DNA from: Linderina pennispora
Lineage: Eukaryota > Kickxellomycota > Kickxellomycetes > Kickxellales > Kickxellaceae
DNA length: 64,000 bases
Direction of reading: 5' to 3'
Assembly: GCF_002104995.1 (NCBI RefSeq)
Contig: NW_024468262.1
Span: 248,001-312,000 of the forward strand
Under the pieces are notes generated by a model, which did not search any database, had not been told where the DNA came from, and worked only from the letters and a program-made list of their open reading frames with translations. A program made the position numbers and the translations under genes. Below, piece by piece: positions 1 through 10,754 of the stretch (positions are counted from its first letter, which is position 1; each line of letters begins with the position of its first letter).

Positions 1-384
1 TGTCGTGTACAACGTCACCAAGTCGGCCGTCGGTATTATTGTCCACAAGAAGGTCGGTAACCGCTACATGGAGAAGCGTGTCAACATCCGCATTGAGCAC
101 GTCCACCACTCCAAGTGCCGTGACGACTTCCTGCGCCGTGTCAAGGAGAACGCCGCCGCCAAGAAGGCCGCCGTCGCTAAGGGCGAGAAGATCAACCTCA
201 AGCGCCAGCCCGCTCAGCCCCGTGAGGCCCGCCACGTCTCGACCCTGAACAACGAGCCGACCACCTCTGACTGCCATCCCCTACGACAGTAAGTTCCATA
301 TATATACGAGAGCATTGTTGGCGGTGCGTGATCTCTGTGGTACGTTACTAACTGAAGCACTGTTCTCATGTAGCCCTCATCTAA
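1..384 (+). CDS. RPL21: 60S ribosomal protein eL21, C-terminal part
   Basis: This is the 3' part of the gene for large-subunit ribosomal protein eL21; the 5' part lies outside the window. The visible protein carries the family blocks VGIIVHKKVGNRYMEKRVN, RIEHVHHSKCRDDF and LKRQPAQPREARHVST, which are diagnostic for eL21. The last coding intron is visible: donor GTAAGT at 289, branch-like ACTAAC near 350 and acceptor TAG at 371-373. Splicing gives a short last exon ending in PYDTLI and stop 382-384, close to the usual eL21 C-terminus. Near 262-268 the frame needs one base removed (the read frame gives a spurious tail and stop at 292). This fits a one-base assembly insertion. Identification is very secure; the exact indel position is not. 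Confidence 0.93.
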
Positions 385-1002
385 AGCGTGTGTTTTTGGA
401 TCGGATCGGATCGGCGACTTTGCTCTCTGGTTTTTGTTTCGTTGCTCGCTTCTCTGTGGGCAAGTGTATCGAGGAATCGGACTCTAGCTTTATATTTCTT
501 TTGTCAGTGTTTCAAGGGAATACAAACCCGGGATTTGACTTCTCACATCCATGTCCACAAACAAAAAAACTGTTAGATCTCCCAGGAACTCGCTGCGAGG
601 CCCGTCCTGTCGTCGCTGAGCGATCTGGCACCGCTTCAGATCTGGCACCGCTTCAGAACTGGCACCGCTTCAGAACTGGCACCGCTTCAGAACTGGCGCT
701 GCTCGCACTGTCCGCACTGCCACACTGATCAGTGCGGTTCCCCTGCCTCCCATCACCTCAGACAACAAAAACAGTTGGGTGGTCAAAGAGCACAAAAAAT
801 TTTCCGTTTTGAACTTCTGATCAATCATTAGGGTCAGCAGGGGAGCGATATTTTGTGCTCGATAATTAACGAGGCGGTGGTTAATAGCGAGAGAAAAACG
901 GAGCGGCGGCTGCTGCCGGTCTCCTGTCTCCACTTTTCGCCTGTTTAATTTTTATTTTGTATACTGCATATTACCACATACTAACGGCCAGGGGTTTTGG
1001 AA
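385..1002. other. Intergenic spacer, eL21 3' side / carrier promoter
   Basis: No conserved gene is seen. The spacer holds the 17-bp tandem repeat and, just before the carrier gene, an AT-rich stretch at about 945-985. Open frames here lack family signatures and look like chance. Confidence 0.6.
622..697. repeat. 17-bp tandem repeat, about 4.5 copies
   Basis: The unit GA(T/A)CTGGCACCGCTTCA repeats at 622-638, 639-655, 656-672 and 673-689, with a partial copy to 697. The copies differ only at the third base. It lies in the spacer between eL21 and the Rim2-like gene, so it may be in the eL21 3' region or the carrier promoter. No function can be read from sequence alone. Confidence 0.9.
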
Positions 1003-1993
1003 ATGACAGCGGCAGTGACACAACAAGCGGCGACTCGGACGCCAAACAAGCATATGCCGGTGGCAGTGGAGCGGCACGTCGAGCCCTGGCTGCACTTTGT
1101 GGCCGGAGGAGTGGGGGGGATGGCCGGCGCCATCATAACATCGCCGCTGGACGTGCTGCGCACACGGCAGCAGCTATCGGGGGTGCGGCGATCGGCCGAC
1201 AATCAGCCGGTGCTCCGGCGGCTCGCGCAGCCATTCATGCAGACGGGCCAGGTTCTGAAGCAGCTGTATGTGCGCGAGGGCATCAAGGGGTGGTTTGCCG
1301 GGCTGGGACCGGCATTGGCAGGCATAATCCCGGCGCGCGCAATCCAGTTCTTCGCCTACGGCAACGGCAAGCGGATTTTGGCGCAATACAACAATGGGAA
1401 GGAGACGGCCCTGGTGCATTTGGCGGCAGCCTGTATTGCCGGGGTGGCGACGACGACGGCGACGAATCCGATCTGGATGGTCAAGACGCGCATGCAGCTG
1501 CAGCCGGGCCAGTACAAGAACAGCCTGGAGTGCTTTTTGGGCATAGTGCGCAATGAGGGGTGGCTGGGCTTGTACAAGGGCACGAGCGCGGCGTATCTGG
1601 GGGTGTCCGAGTCGGCGATCCAGTGGGTGGTGTATGAGCAGATCAAGAAGACCCTGAATGACCGCAAGCCCAACGGCGGCGCCAAGACCCTGTATGACTG
1701 GTTCGAGTACTTTGGCGCAGCGGCGTCGGCCAAGCTAGGTTGCGTCGGTGGGTACGTATCCGCATGAGGTTATGCGGACGCGGTTACGGCAGCCGCCCGA
1801 CGCCCAGGGCAAAGTCAAGTACACGGGCTTGGTCAACTCGGCCCGCATTATTTTCGCCGAAGAGGGCATGCGCGGGTTCTACGGCGGGCTGACCACGCAT
1901 TTGCTCCGGACGGTGCCCAATGCTGCCATCATGTTCCTGTCGTACGAGCTGGTGGTGCATTACTTTGGCAGCACCCGGCCCAGGAAAGCCTGA
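1003..1993 (+). CDS. RIM2: Rim2-like mitochondrial carrier (pyrimidine nucleotide transporter)
   Basis: This is a mitochondrial carrier family (SLC25) protein of about 329 aa, the usual size. Three repeats each carry the carrier signature: SPLDVLRTRQ, NPIWMVKTRMQ and YPHEVMRTRLRQ. The NPIW and YPHEV variants are typical of the Rim2/SLC25A33-36 branch, which exchanges pyrimidine (deoxy)nucleotides across the inner mitochondrial membrane. I take the ATG at 1003; the codon at 997 is TTG. One extra base near 1735-1738 (between AAGCTA and GTTGCG) breaks the frame just before the third signature; removing it joins 1003-1737 to the frame ending at 1993, and the total length is then a multiple of three. 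The gene converges on UTP21 with 35 bp between stop codons. Confidence 0.9.
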
Positions 1994-2028
1994 AATGTTC
2001 TTTAATAGATTTGTCAAGAGATTGCTGT

Positions 2029-4702
2029 TTATTTTGCGGAGCGCATGTAGTCCACCATGCACGCAGAGTACCGGATCAGCTGGTCGACGGCTCCCCACTG
2101 GGCCTTGCCCTCGCTGCGCAGGTCTCCCAGCACATCGGCGACCTCGCTGGCATTGGCCTTGAGCACATCGCCAAAGACGCCCAGGAACACGTGCAGGTAC
2201 GCCTGCGCCAGCTCAAAGTCGCGCTTGGACTGCAACTGAGCCTGCATCATGCGCAGGAACGTCTTGATAGCCACCAGTCCATCGTCCAGCGGCAGCGTGC
2301 GGATCTCCAGATCAGCCGCCGCCGGATTCAGCGTCTTCAGGTAATCAAACACCGGCGCATAGATGCCAGTTTCGGCAGCCCGGGCCAATGCCACGGCCAG
2401 CTTCGACTGCACATTGGCGGTGGAGATACCGGTGCGCGACTGCGGCTCGGCCTGCCCAGCATCATTTGCTGCCTCCAGGTCGAAGCGGTGCTCAACGCCC
2501 TCGACGGTAGGCAAAAAGAACGGCGCCTGCTCGGGCTGCTTGGGAGCCTCAGTCGGGCGGTTGCGCTTCTTGATTGTGGCCAGATTCAATAGCGTCTGCC
2601 ACTTGGCCTTGGGCTGGCTCGACAGCGTCACCATATTGTCAGTCAACTGCTCGGGCGTCAAGTACACGCCTGCCGAAACCTCCAAAGAATCGTCAGGGGA
2701 CTCGTCGTCGGCCAGCCCCGAGGTCGTCGGCATAGCCACCATGGCGGCCTGGTCGGCCTCGTCGGGACGAATCTGGCGCAAAGTGACGTCGGCAAACTGC
2801 GTGCGGTTGGCCCACAGGAAGATACCGACGCTGTCCATATGCGCTGACGCCAGAAAGTCGCCCGATGGCGAGAACGCTACCGACACCGGCACGCTGGCGA
2901 CGCGGAACCAGTCAACCATGTGGCCGGTGGGCAGGTCCCAGGTGCGGATGGTGGAGTCGAGTGAGCACGTGACAATCCACCTCCCATCACTGCTGAACGT
3001 CCAGATCCGTGATGCGGTTGCGGTGCCCAGCAAACCGCCTGACAATGCGCTGGGACTCGGCATCCACCACGCGCACGCACGCGTCATCGCACACGCACGC
3101 CAGCAGCCCCGACTCACCATGCAGCTCCAGGCGCGTCGGCACCGACGGCAGATCGAGCCGCCACAGCTCCTGGCCAGTGCCAAAGTCCCACATGCGCAGC
3201 GAGCCGTCAAGCGACGTCGAAAACACGTGCTGGTTGCACGGATCGCAGGCAATGCCCGTGACTGCCTTGCTGTGCCCAGTGAACGAGCGGCGCGCGTAGC
3301 CCGACTGCATGTTGACCATTTCGATAAGCCCGGATGCATGGCCCAGGAAACCGAAGTTACCGCAGCTGCTGACGGCCACTGCACGCACCACCGAGTCGTC
3401 GGCGCTGGCGATGGTGAATTTGCCCAGCGCCTTGCGGTCCACCGACCACGTGAACGCCGCCTTGACTCCCTGGTGGCTCGTCAGCACATTGTCCCAGTCA
3501 CGCTCCCGCCCATGGCTCGCTGCAAACTGCGTGATAGCCGGGAACCGCAGCTCGCTCATCCTGGCCTTGCGCGCCCGCGCCTCGCGCGCCAGCGATCCCT
3601 GCGACAGCTCCGTGTTCTGCTCGTCGCGGATCACCGAGAAGAACCGCAGCGTGCGGTCGCGCCCGGCACTTAGTAGCGAGCGGCCCTCCTGGTCGTAGTA
3701 GCGGATCATATGGGGCGCCGCAAAATGCCCCGACCGCTGCCGCAGCTGCCGCGGCACCCCGTCCTGCCCGTCAAACAGCCACTGCTTGATTGAGTTGTCG
3801 CCGCTCGACGTCACCAGCAGCGGCTGCCCGGCCACAAAGTCCAGCGATGGAACAGGTCCGTCGTGGGCGTTCTGCATCACATGCACCAGTCGCCTGCTGT
3901 CCAGATCCCACAGCGCCACGTCTCCGTCACCATTTGCCGACGCCATCATCGGCACGTCGTCGGTGCGGAACGACAGCGCGGTGACCCGGCCCTCCTGCGC
4001 CAGCTGCATGACACTGCGGTCCGTGCGCACATTGTGCAGCTGGATGCGTCCATCCAGCAGTCCCACCGCCAGAATATCTATGGCCGGCGCCTGCGCCAGG
4101 CAACCGATGCCGGCGCCCAGCGACTTGACCTCATGCAGGCACCGCCGCGTCTGGATGTTCCACACCTGCAGTGTCCCCTGCGCGCTGCCCACCACCACTT
4201 TGTTGACATACGTGCTTGGATGCACCACCGCCGTCACCTGGAACTCGGACCGCTCAAACTCGATCTCCGTGAACACCTCGTGCGTGTCCTTGTCCCATAC
4301 CACCAGCGCATTGTCGCTGCTCAGTCCCAGAATATGCCTGCCGAACGCCATCAGGTGCGTGATCTCGCCGCGGTCCACATACTCCAATTCCCCGCTGATC
4401 TTGCCGCGCCGACACACATGCACGTGCCCGCCCGATGACACAAATGTCTCCTCGCCGATCGACAGAATCGACACAATGTCGCTGTCAAACTGCGGGCCCA
4501 CAAACGCCAGCCGCAGCTTCTCTAGGTTGTACACGTGGTACGACCGCCCGATCGCCGTTGTGATGAACGCCGTCTGGCCCAGGTGCTGGATCGAGTGCCC
4601 TACATTGCTGGTCACGTAGCCCAGCGCTCGGTATGGCGAGAACAGCCGGCTCCCGCCCGCTTTCCGCGACTCCTCAACGCGCGTCCTTTTCTCCGCTGAC
4701 AT
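2029..4702 (-). CDS. UTP21: UTP21/WDR36, U3 snoRNP WD-repeat protein
   Basis: About 890 aa. It is the WD40 protein Utp21 (WDR36) of the UTP-B part of the small-subunit processome, acting in nucleolar 18S rRNA processing. The N-terminus (SRLFSPYRALGYVTSNVGH) is a family hallmark. Two WD40 propellers follow, with motifs such as GDGDVALWDLD, SSGDNSIKQWLFD, TSLDGSLRMWDF and SLDSTIRTWDL. The last 250 residues match the C-terminal Utp21 domain. The ATG is at 4702 (MSAEKRTRVEE). One extra base near 3000 splits the frame between ITDLD and FSSDGRW; correcting it gives a length divisible by three. A TATA-like AT run lies upstream at 4742-4752. Confidence 0.92.
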
Positions 4703-6309
4703 TGTTCAATGTTCAGTGTGTGTAGTGTGTAAATTGCGAGAAATATATATAGAGCAGAGCCAACGGTTGAAAATTTTCGCCTGAGGCGTCAAAAAAGAAA
4801 ATTGTGTAGCTGTGATCCGCCGATTTCCTGTTCGAGTGATTACGATCAGAGAATCTGCCTCTGGGCTAATTGCGATCGAGATTTCTGGCCCCTTTGCTCC
4901 AACCGATGTATATTCTTTTCAGCTGCATCTCTGAAAACATCTCGATACACTCATTGTTAGCTTGCCTGCATGACGTAGCTCGCCTGTTGAGCCTCCAATG
5001 CATCTGCGTTTACAAACAAAGTCTAGTTTTCTCCCATTTTGTGTGGATGCACCGAACAAGGCACATGCTAAACTGGCAAGATGGTTGTGTATTTGTTTGG
5101 GCTCTACCCTGTCTGGTCGAATCATAAAGATTGGAGCTGCAAACTCTATTCAATGGCATGCCTGCAGTGTGGCTGCTACCAGCTATTGACTGCAACAAAC
5201 GCTTTGCCCCAGTCATGTCTAACGAAAACAACTCGCCAGTGGGAGAGCGGGCGATGGGAACAAGCCAGCCCAACGTCCACGCGCATGTCCCATCGGTCTT
5301 GAGCCGCCCTTTGTTGCTGTATTTAACCCACTGGATTCTTCTCACCCCCATGGCTTGCTAAATACATTGCGCTTCTTGGTGAAGCCCATTGATTCCAAGA
5401 AAACCTTATTCGCTTGGGCACAATCAATCCCTCTTCTTTATTATACGCGCTGTGCATAACCTCATCCCCATCCACCCCACTCCCTTCCAGCTTCCTCTAC
5501 TACATAACGCTTTATAATGCCATTGATATGCTGATGACAACAGTCGATTGTTTCCCTCCTCAATCAGCGGCATCTTGGGTAAAAAAATCCAAATACTGCG
5601 CTAAGCAACCATGAGATATTCCGAACCGTTGTCAGTCACCTAAGCGAATGCCCCTCCCCAGCATCTTTCTCCTCCCCGAACCGTCTCTAAATACTATTTT
5701 CCCTAAACACGATGTGTGAAGGTAGTGATAAAGGGGCCATGCACTCTTTGAAGAAAGAACTATAAACACTTACTTTCTTTTTTATATAAACCGCTGCACG
5801 TTGCCGGTTGAAAAATTAGCAAATGGCTATATGGTTTTTTGTTTCTTTCTACATCTCGATATTGAGTTCCGTCTACTGCTCCTATTCTACGCGTTTAGAT
5901 ATTAGGCGACAGTTGCTTTACCTAGTCTGTGATATTTCACGCCCACCTTTCCCCTTCCTTTCCTTCTTTTCCTTCCCACCTCTCACTCTGCATATTGCCA
6001 GTCCTGTTCCATTTGGCTTTTCATTCCCTCTATTTCCATTTACTACCGCTCTGTCGTATGTTCAATTCTGCCCAGGTTTAGAAATACCGACCTCATTTCT
6101 CTTTGTGCTGACATCAGGTCTCGACTAAATATACTCTCAAATATTGGCATTACATCCGGCACGCCAGCTCCCTCTTTTTGCTACTTTGGCTCTCCATCCT
6201 CTCTAGTATTGAGTATCCCATCTGTATGCTTGATAGCCCTAATTTCACGACTATTCTTATTTCTTTTATCCCGCTTATCTGCGCACGCACATCCACCATA
6301 AAACGAGTC
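4703..6309. other. Long intergenic region
   Basis: About 1.6 kb between divergent genes. It holds only short frames with no recognisable domain. A T/C-rich stretch (about 5,400-6,130) precedes the next gene and may be its promoter and leader. No RNA gene is recognised. Confidence 0.5.
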
Positions 6310-7409
6310 ATGTCAAATGCAGATTGCATCACCATCCTCGCCCAAGCGCTGAGCGACAACCCACACAAAAACGTGCTAATGAAGAATGCCCTCCAAGCCG
6401 CACAACCCAGCGACCACTCCGTGCTGAACCTGGGTTCTCCCAAAGACGCTGCCGATTCCACACACTCGACCTCCAGCAAATCCTCGCGCAGTTCCGACCT
6501 CCAGCCGGTAAACGACCCGTTCCTAGTAGACAATATCTTCAAGTCGCCGAAAAAGCGGCGGCGCGGGCTCCTCTCCTGGAGCGCAGTGCCCTCTGACTAC
6601 ACATTGCACGGCAACCGGACAATAAGCATGTCCAGGGAGCTCTCGAGACACTCGCGCGTCAAGCAGCGGAGACAGAGCATTCTGGGCACGAAATCGCGCC
6701 AGCCGTCGTTGCGGCGGCGACAGACTAGCCGGAGCTCCAGCAAGGAGCATGCGCGGAGCGCCAGCGACTCCGACTGGAGCTACAGGTGGGTCGCCGAAAT
6801 CAGTCGCCTCGACGCTGCCGCAGAGCTCCTCACCGACGCCCGTACCGTCCGAGGTGTCGTCGCCGGAACCGCGCCGATGCAAAAAGGCGCAGTCGCTAGG
6901 CGTTTTTCCCTGCACACAAAAAGACCCTGTCGTCGGGTAACAGCCCCATCGCCTCGGAGATGCCGCCGCTGCCGGACTCGTGTTCGTCGGCCGCCAGCAC
7001 GCTGCGTGGGGTGCCGCGCGCCACGCCGTATATCTCTGTCAGCGCATTGCGCTTAGTCAGCGATTCTGACCGCCAGTCGGGCCGCGAATCCGTGGTGACA
7101 ATTCGGCATCCGGATCGGGCTAAAGTCAAGCAGCGGCCGGATTCGGGGCGCCTTTCGGCTATTGATCGAGGCGAGTTGGTCAGCTGTCGTCTGTCGCCAG
7201 CCAGCTGCACCAAGAAATGCGGGCTGCCAGGGTCGCCGTTTCTGCTGGTCGCCCAGTCGTCGAGGGCCGGTAGCGGGTGTAGCTCGCGGACAGCCAGCGA
7301 GAGGGAGCGGGAAGGGCGCGCCGATGGCTGGCTGTCGGCGTGGTTCTCGTCGCTTGCCGTGTCAGTGCTAAAAAGAGTGGCTTCTTGCGGGGTCAAGGCC
7401 AAACACTGA
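6310..7409 (+). CDS. Unknown Ser/Arg-rich, probably disordered protein
   Basis: I do not recognise this gene. From the ATG at 6310 the protein begins MSNADCITILAQALSDNPHK, is rich in Ser, Arg and Pro, and has a basic patch SPKKRRRGLL resembling a nuclear localisation signal, then many RRxS/T sites (RQTSRSS, RRQSIL) suited to basophilic kinases. Two single-base shifts, near 6785 and 6926, are needed to keep composition and openness through to the stop at 7409, giving about 365 aa. No membrane segment or fold is evident. The N-terminal boundary is uncertain because the frame is open further upstream. It could be a signalling or nuclear adaptor; that is a guess. Confidence 0.5.
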
Positions 7410-7973
7410 GTTTCATTAATATAGATCCTGCACTACACCACTCCACTACTTTGCATCTCTTTAGGTGTTGGCTATGCAATTGCGGGCATCCAGTGCGCAT
7501 CCAGTGCAGATGGCTATGCAAAACTGGATGGGTGGGACTCATGGCCATGTCCGCCTGAAATTCCGCTGTGCATAGGTGGGCGGTGTCGCGTGTCCGTTTT
7601 TGTTTTTGAAAGGTGTTTCAGCAGACTTTGTTTCTAGAACGAATGGATGCTGCGTTCGCTTGGCAGGCGGCCGCTGCATTTTCCGTTCGTTTTTCCGCTA
7701 AGGCCAAGCAGGTAGTGTGGACTGGAGGCTTTTGTTGAGGGAATTCCTCAACATTTCGCTCTTTTGGAGAACGGCAGTCGGGGTGCAACCGCGCCAAGTA
7801 GTCCCGCACTCAATCTTCAATATAAATTTTTTGGTACTGAAAATTCTACCGCTTCTTCGTTTCAGTCATCTTTTCCTCAATCCTTGCTACACACCTTGTG
7901 CTATAATAGTATTTTCCCCCTTAATTCAAACCTTGTTAATTTATACGGCGAATGCACACTATAGAGCATTAGT

Positions 7974-9695
7974 ATGTTCGATTATCTGGTTGTTTTTGGT
8001 TCTTTCGCACTGACATTTTTCGTCGGCTGGGTGTTCCTCGCCCGGCGGCTGCTCGAGTCAGTCGATGTCTCGACGCCCGTGTCGGGTCCACCAGAGACTG
8101 CAAAATCCACACAGCTTAGCAGCTCCATCCTGCCACAAGCGCTGACGGCGGCGGCCGAGCCCAGCAAGGTGTCGGGGGGCTTCGATATGCGCAAGATTGT
8201 CATATACGGACTATTCTCGTTGGTGGTGGCCCAGGGCGGGCTGCTAATCGAGCTGGTGGTGTTTGAAATCAGTGGAGTGCTGACCAAGGACCTGCGGTGG
8301 TACTTTTGGCGGACCGACCTCGGCTTTCTGCTGGTGACAATAATGGTGGCGATTCCGCTGGCGCAATTCTATCTCCTGCTGTCCAACATCCGGCGGCGCA
8401 CCTTCATCCCGCTCTACCGCCGGGTTATCTACAGCCTGGTGATGTGGGGCATATTTTTCTATGCATTCTGGAGCCTGGGTGCGTATCTGCCGCTGGACAG
8501 CTTTTCGCGCATTCGCACGGCGACGGGAGCGGCGGACATGGTGTCGATTGAGCCAGTGACGGCGCGCGTGGGTGTGGTGGGCGTGGCGCTGATGGCGATA
8601 TTGTCTGGGTTCGGAGCGGTCAACAGCCCCTACCAAAAGCTCTTTGTGTTTGTGCATCAAGTGAGCCCCGTGCAGCTCGAAGGAATGAAGCGCCAGCTGC
8701 ACTACTCGCTGGAGCTGCTGATTGACAAGAAGAAGATGGCGGCCCGGCTCGAGGCTCAGGCGGCGAAGGAGAGAGAGGCGCGGGGCGGTGCGCAGCCAGC
8801 AGCACTGGGCATGCTCAAGAGCGCGCTTGGGTCGCTGTTGGGCATGCAGCGGGACAAGGACCGCGGGCTGGCGGCGCTGCAGCAGGAGATTGAGGATCTG
8901 GAGCGCGTCACGCAGGAGCTGTTTGCCGACGTCGATGCCATGTGTCTGGAGCACGACCGGTATGTCGAGTCGCAGACGCTGGCGGGCCGGTCGCGCAACA
9001 TCCTGGGCTACTTCTTTGCGCTGTTCTGTGTCAGCAAGATTGCAATGACGCTGACGGGCATCCTGCTGAACAAGGTCGGGCAGTCGGACCCAGTCACGAG
9101 CGCACTGACCCTAGCAGCCACGCACATTAGCCCGGACTTTGACATGCTGTTCTGGTCGCAGCAGCTGAGCTTTGCCATCGTCGGCATGATGGTGATCGGG
9201 TCGATCCGCGGGCTGCTGATCCAGTTCACGAAGCTGTTTTCGTTCTCCAACACAGTGTCGCCTGGCAACGTTGTGCTTTTCCTGGCACACATCCTGGGCA
9301 TGTACTTTGTGTCATGCATGTTGATGATGCGCATGTCGCTGCCGCCAAAGTACCGCCCGATGATCTCAGAGGTCCTGCAGACCACGGGCTTCTACTTCTA
9401 CAAGCGCTGGTTCGACACGCTGTTTCTGGTGTCGGTTGTTGCGTCGGCGCTGCTGCTGTTTTTGTCGCACCAGGAGCAGAGCGACAAGTACTCGATGCTG
9501 GGCCGCGACTACAATGACAGCCGCGACTCGTCCGAGTTCTCGAAAGACTCGATCTCCATCGAGATCCCGGAGAACCCGTTCACGCCCGTCTCGCAGGCCA
9601 GCAGCGCCCTGGCATCGCCGCTGTTGTCGTCGACCCCGCTGTCGGCGTTCTTCCGGGCGTCCGGCGAGAGCCTGGAGCGCGAGAAGCTGCACTAG
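7974..9695 (+). CDS. Golgi pH regulator (GPHR/GPR89) family membrane protein
   Basis: An unbroken 573-aa polytopic membrane protein. Family marks include an N-terminal membrane pair, the conserved ILSGFGAVNSPY block near residues 210-221, a long central coiled/charged cytosolic loop (about 240-325) and further membrane segments ending near residue 490, followed by an acidic Ser-rich tail. This order (DUF3735-like part, then the ABA_GPCR-type domain) defines the GPHR family, linked to anion conductance and acidification of the Golgi. The ATG at 7974 is the first in frame and places MFDYLVVFGSFALTFFVGW as the first membrane helix. The frame is intact. Confidence 0.9.
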   Translation: MFDYLVVFGSFALTFFVGWVFLARRLLESVDVSTPVSGPPETAKSTQLSSSILPQALTAAAEPSKVSGGFDMRKIVIYGLFSLVVAQGGLLIELVVFEISGVLTKDLRWYFWRTDLGFLLVTIMVAIPLAQFYLLLSNIRRRTFIPLYRRVIYSLVMWGIFFYAFWSLGAYLPLDSFSRIRTATGAADMVSIEPVTARVGVVGVALMAILSGFGAVNSPYQKLFVFVHQVSPVQLEGMKRQLHYSLELLIDKKKMAARLEAQAAKEREARGGAQPAALGMLKSALGSLLGMQRDKDRGLAALQQEIEDLERVTQELFADVDAMCLEHDRYVESQTLAGRSRNILGYFFALFCVSKIAMTLTGILLNKVGQSDPVTSALTLAATHISPDFDMLFWSQQLSFAIVGMMVIGSIRGLLIQFTKLFSFSNTVSPGNVVLFLAHILGMYFVSCMLMMRMSLPPKYRPMISEVLQTTGFYFYKRWFDTLFLVSVVASALLLFLSHQEQSDKYSMLGRDYNDSRDSSEFSKDSISIEIPENPFTPVSQASSALASPLLSSTPLSAFFRASGESLEREKLH

Positions 9696-10754
9696 CATTG
9701 TCGCGCTGCCCATATTTGTCTAGCTGCGAAATCTGATACTACAAATAAATTCCACTTCGTAATCGAATACCATGATCCGGAGGCGCCGGCAGTTGATCCC
9801 GAGTAATGACGGAATTACAGCCTGGATCGCGTTGCAGCCGCAAGAAAAACATGTGGCCAAATCGCCTTCAATTTTTTTGCTGCTCTCTGGCCATGAGAGG
9901 GGGCGCTTTGGTTTGGAGAGCAATCTTTCTATTCCCTCTAGTTTTTTTTTTCGCGCCTAGCTATTTCCCTATATCGTTTCCACACCTCGCAGCTCTGCAA
10001 ACCTGAACGAGCAGCTCGCGTATCTCTCTCGCACTACTTCACTTATTTCGGAGCCTCTTGCTGACGAACAGGGGAGCAGCTCACCACCACCCTCTGCTCT
10101 TTTCGCAAACTGTGGAAGCCCACCAAAGCAGGACTCCACTCGTGTACGGCCGATTATCGGAAGCCTGCGTACAAACAGCCACGCCAGCATCAACCTTAAC
10201 AAGGTAAGAGACATGTTGTCCGAGTACGTTGCCCGGCACTTTTTCGCAGATACCGGCCACCCATCAATCTAGGCGACAGAGGGGGGAGGGGCTGAGTGGG
10301 AAGCCGGAGGGAGCGGCTAGCCTCACCCTCCGCGGGCAGTTGACGCCTTTGTGAACGCGTTCTTGTCCTCCCTTCACCACAACCGAAAGCGAAAAGTGCC
10401 CTTTTCCCACCACTGCTGCCGCAGCCTGTAAACATAATGCCTCGGCTGCCACTCCGTCGGCAGCTTCCGAATTTCGCAAACAGAGCCTTTGCCCTTCGTT
10501 CCACCACCTTGACAGAAACATCTACCCCAGCAGCGTAAACAGCACTTTGGCTCTTCCTCGGCGGACAGGGGGAGAGAAGGTATTGCACAAATGGCCGGGC
10601 AGGGTCACGAAATGCACAAACAGAAACAATTGCCCGTTCCACACCCGCTCTTGCTTTTTTTCCAAGCGCTTATTCTCTGAAAAAATATTCCACATTTTTC
10701 GCACTCTTTTATAGCACAGATAACCCCCCATCCATCGATTCCAGACAAAAAAGA
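9696..10754. other. Intergenic region, promoter/leader of the Sds3-like gene
   Basis: About 1 kb without a convincing gene. A possible donor GGTAAGAG at 10202-10209 and an acceptor-like CAG near 10718 could define a long 5'-UTR intron for the next gene; this is speculative. AT-rich tracts occur near 9935-9955 and 10650-10750. Confidence 0.4.

Noticed and set aside
2363-3673. 436-codon plus-strand frame inside UTP21
   Set aside because: Antisense shadow of WD40 coding sequence; no conserved motif.
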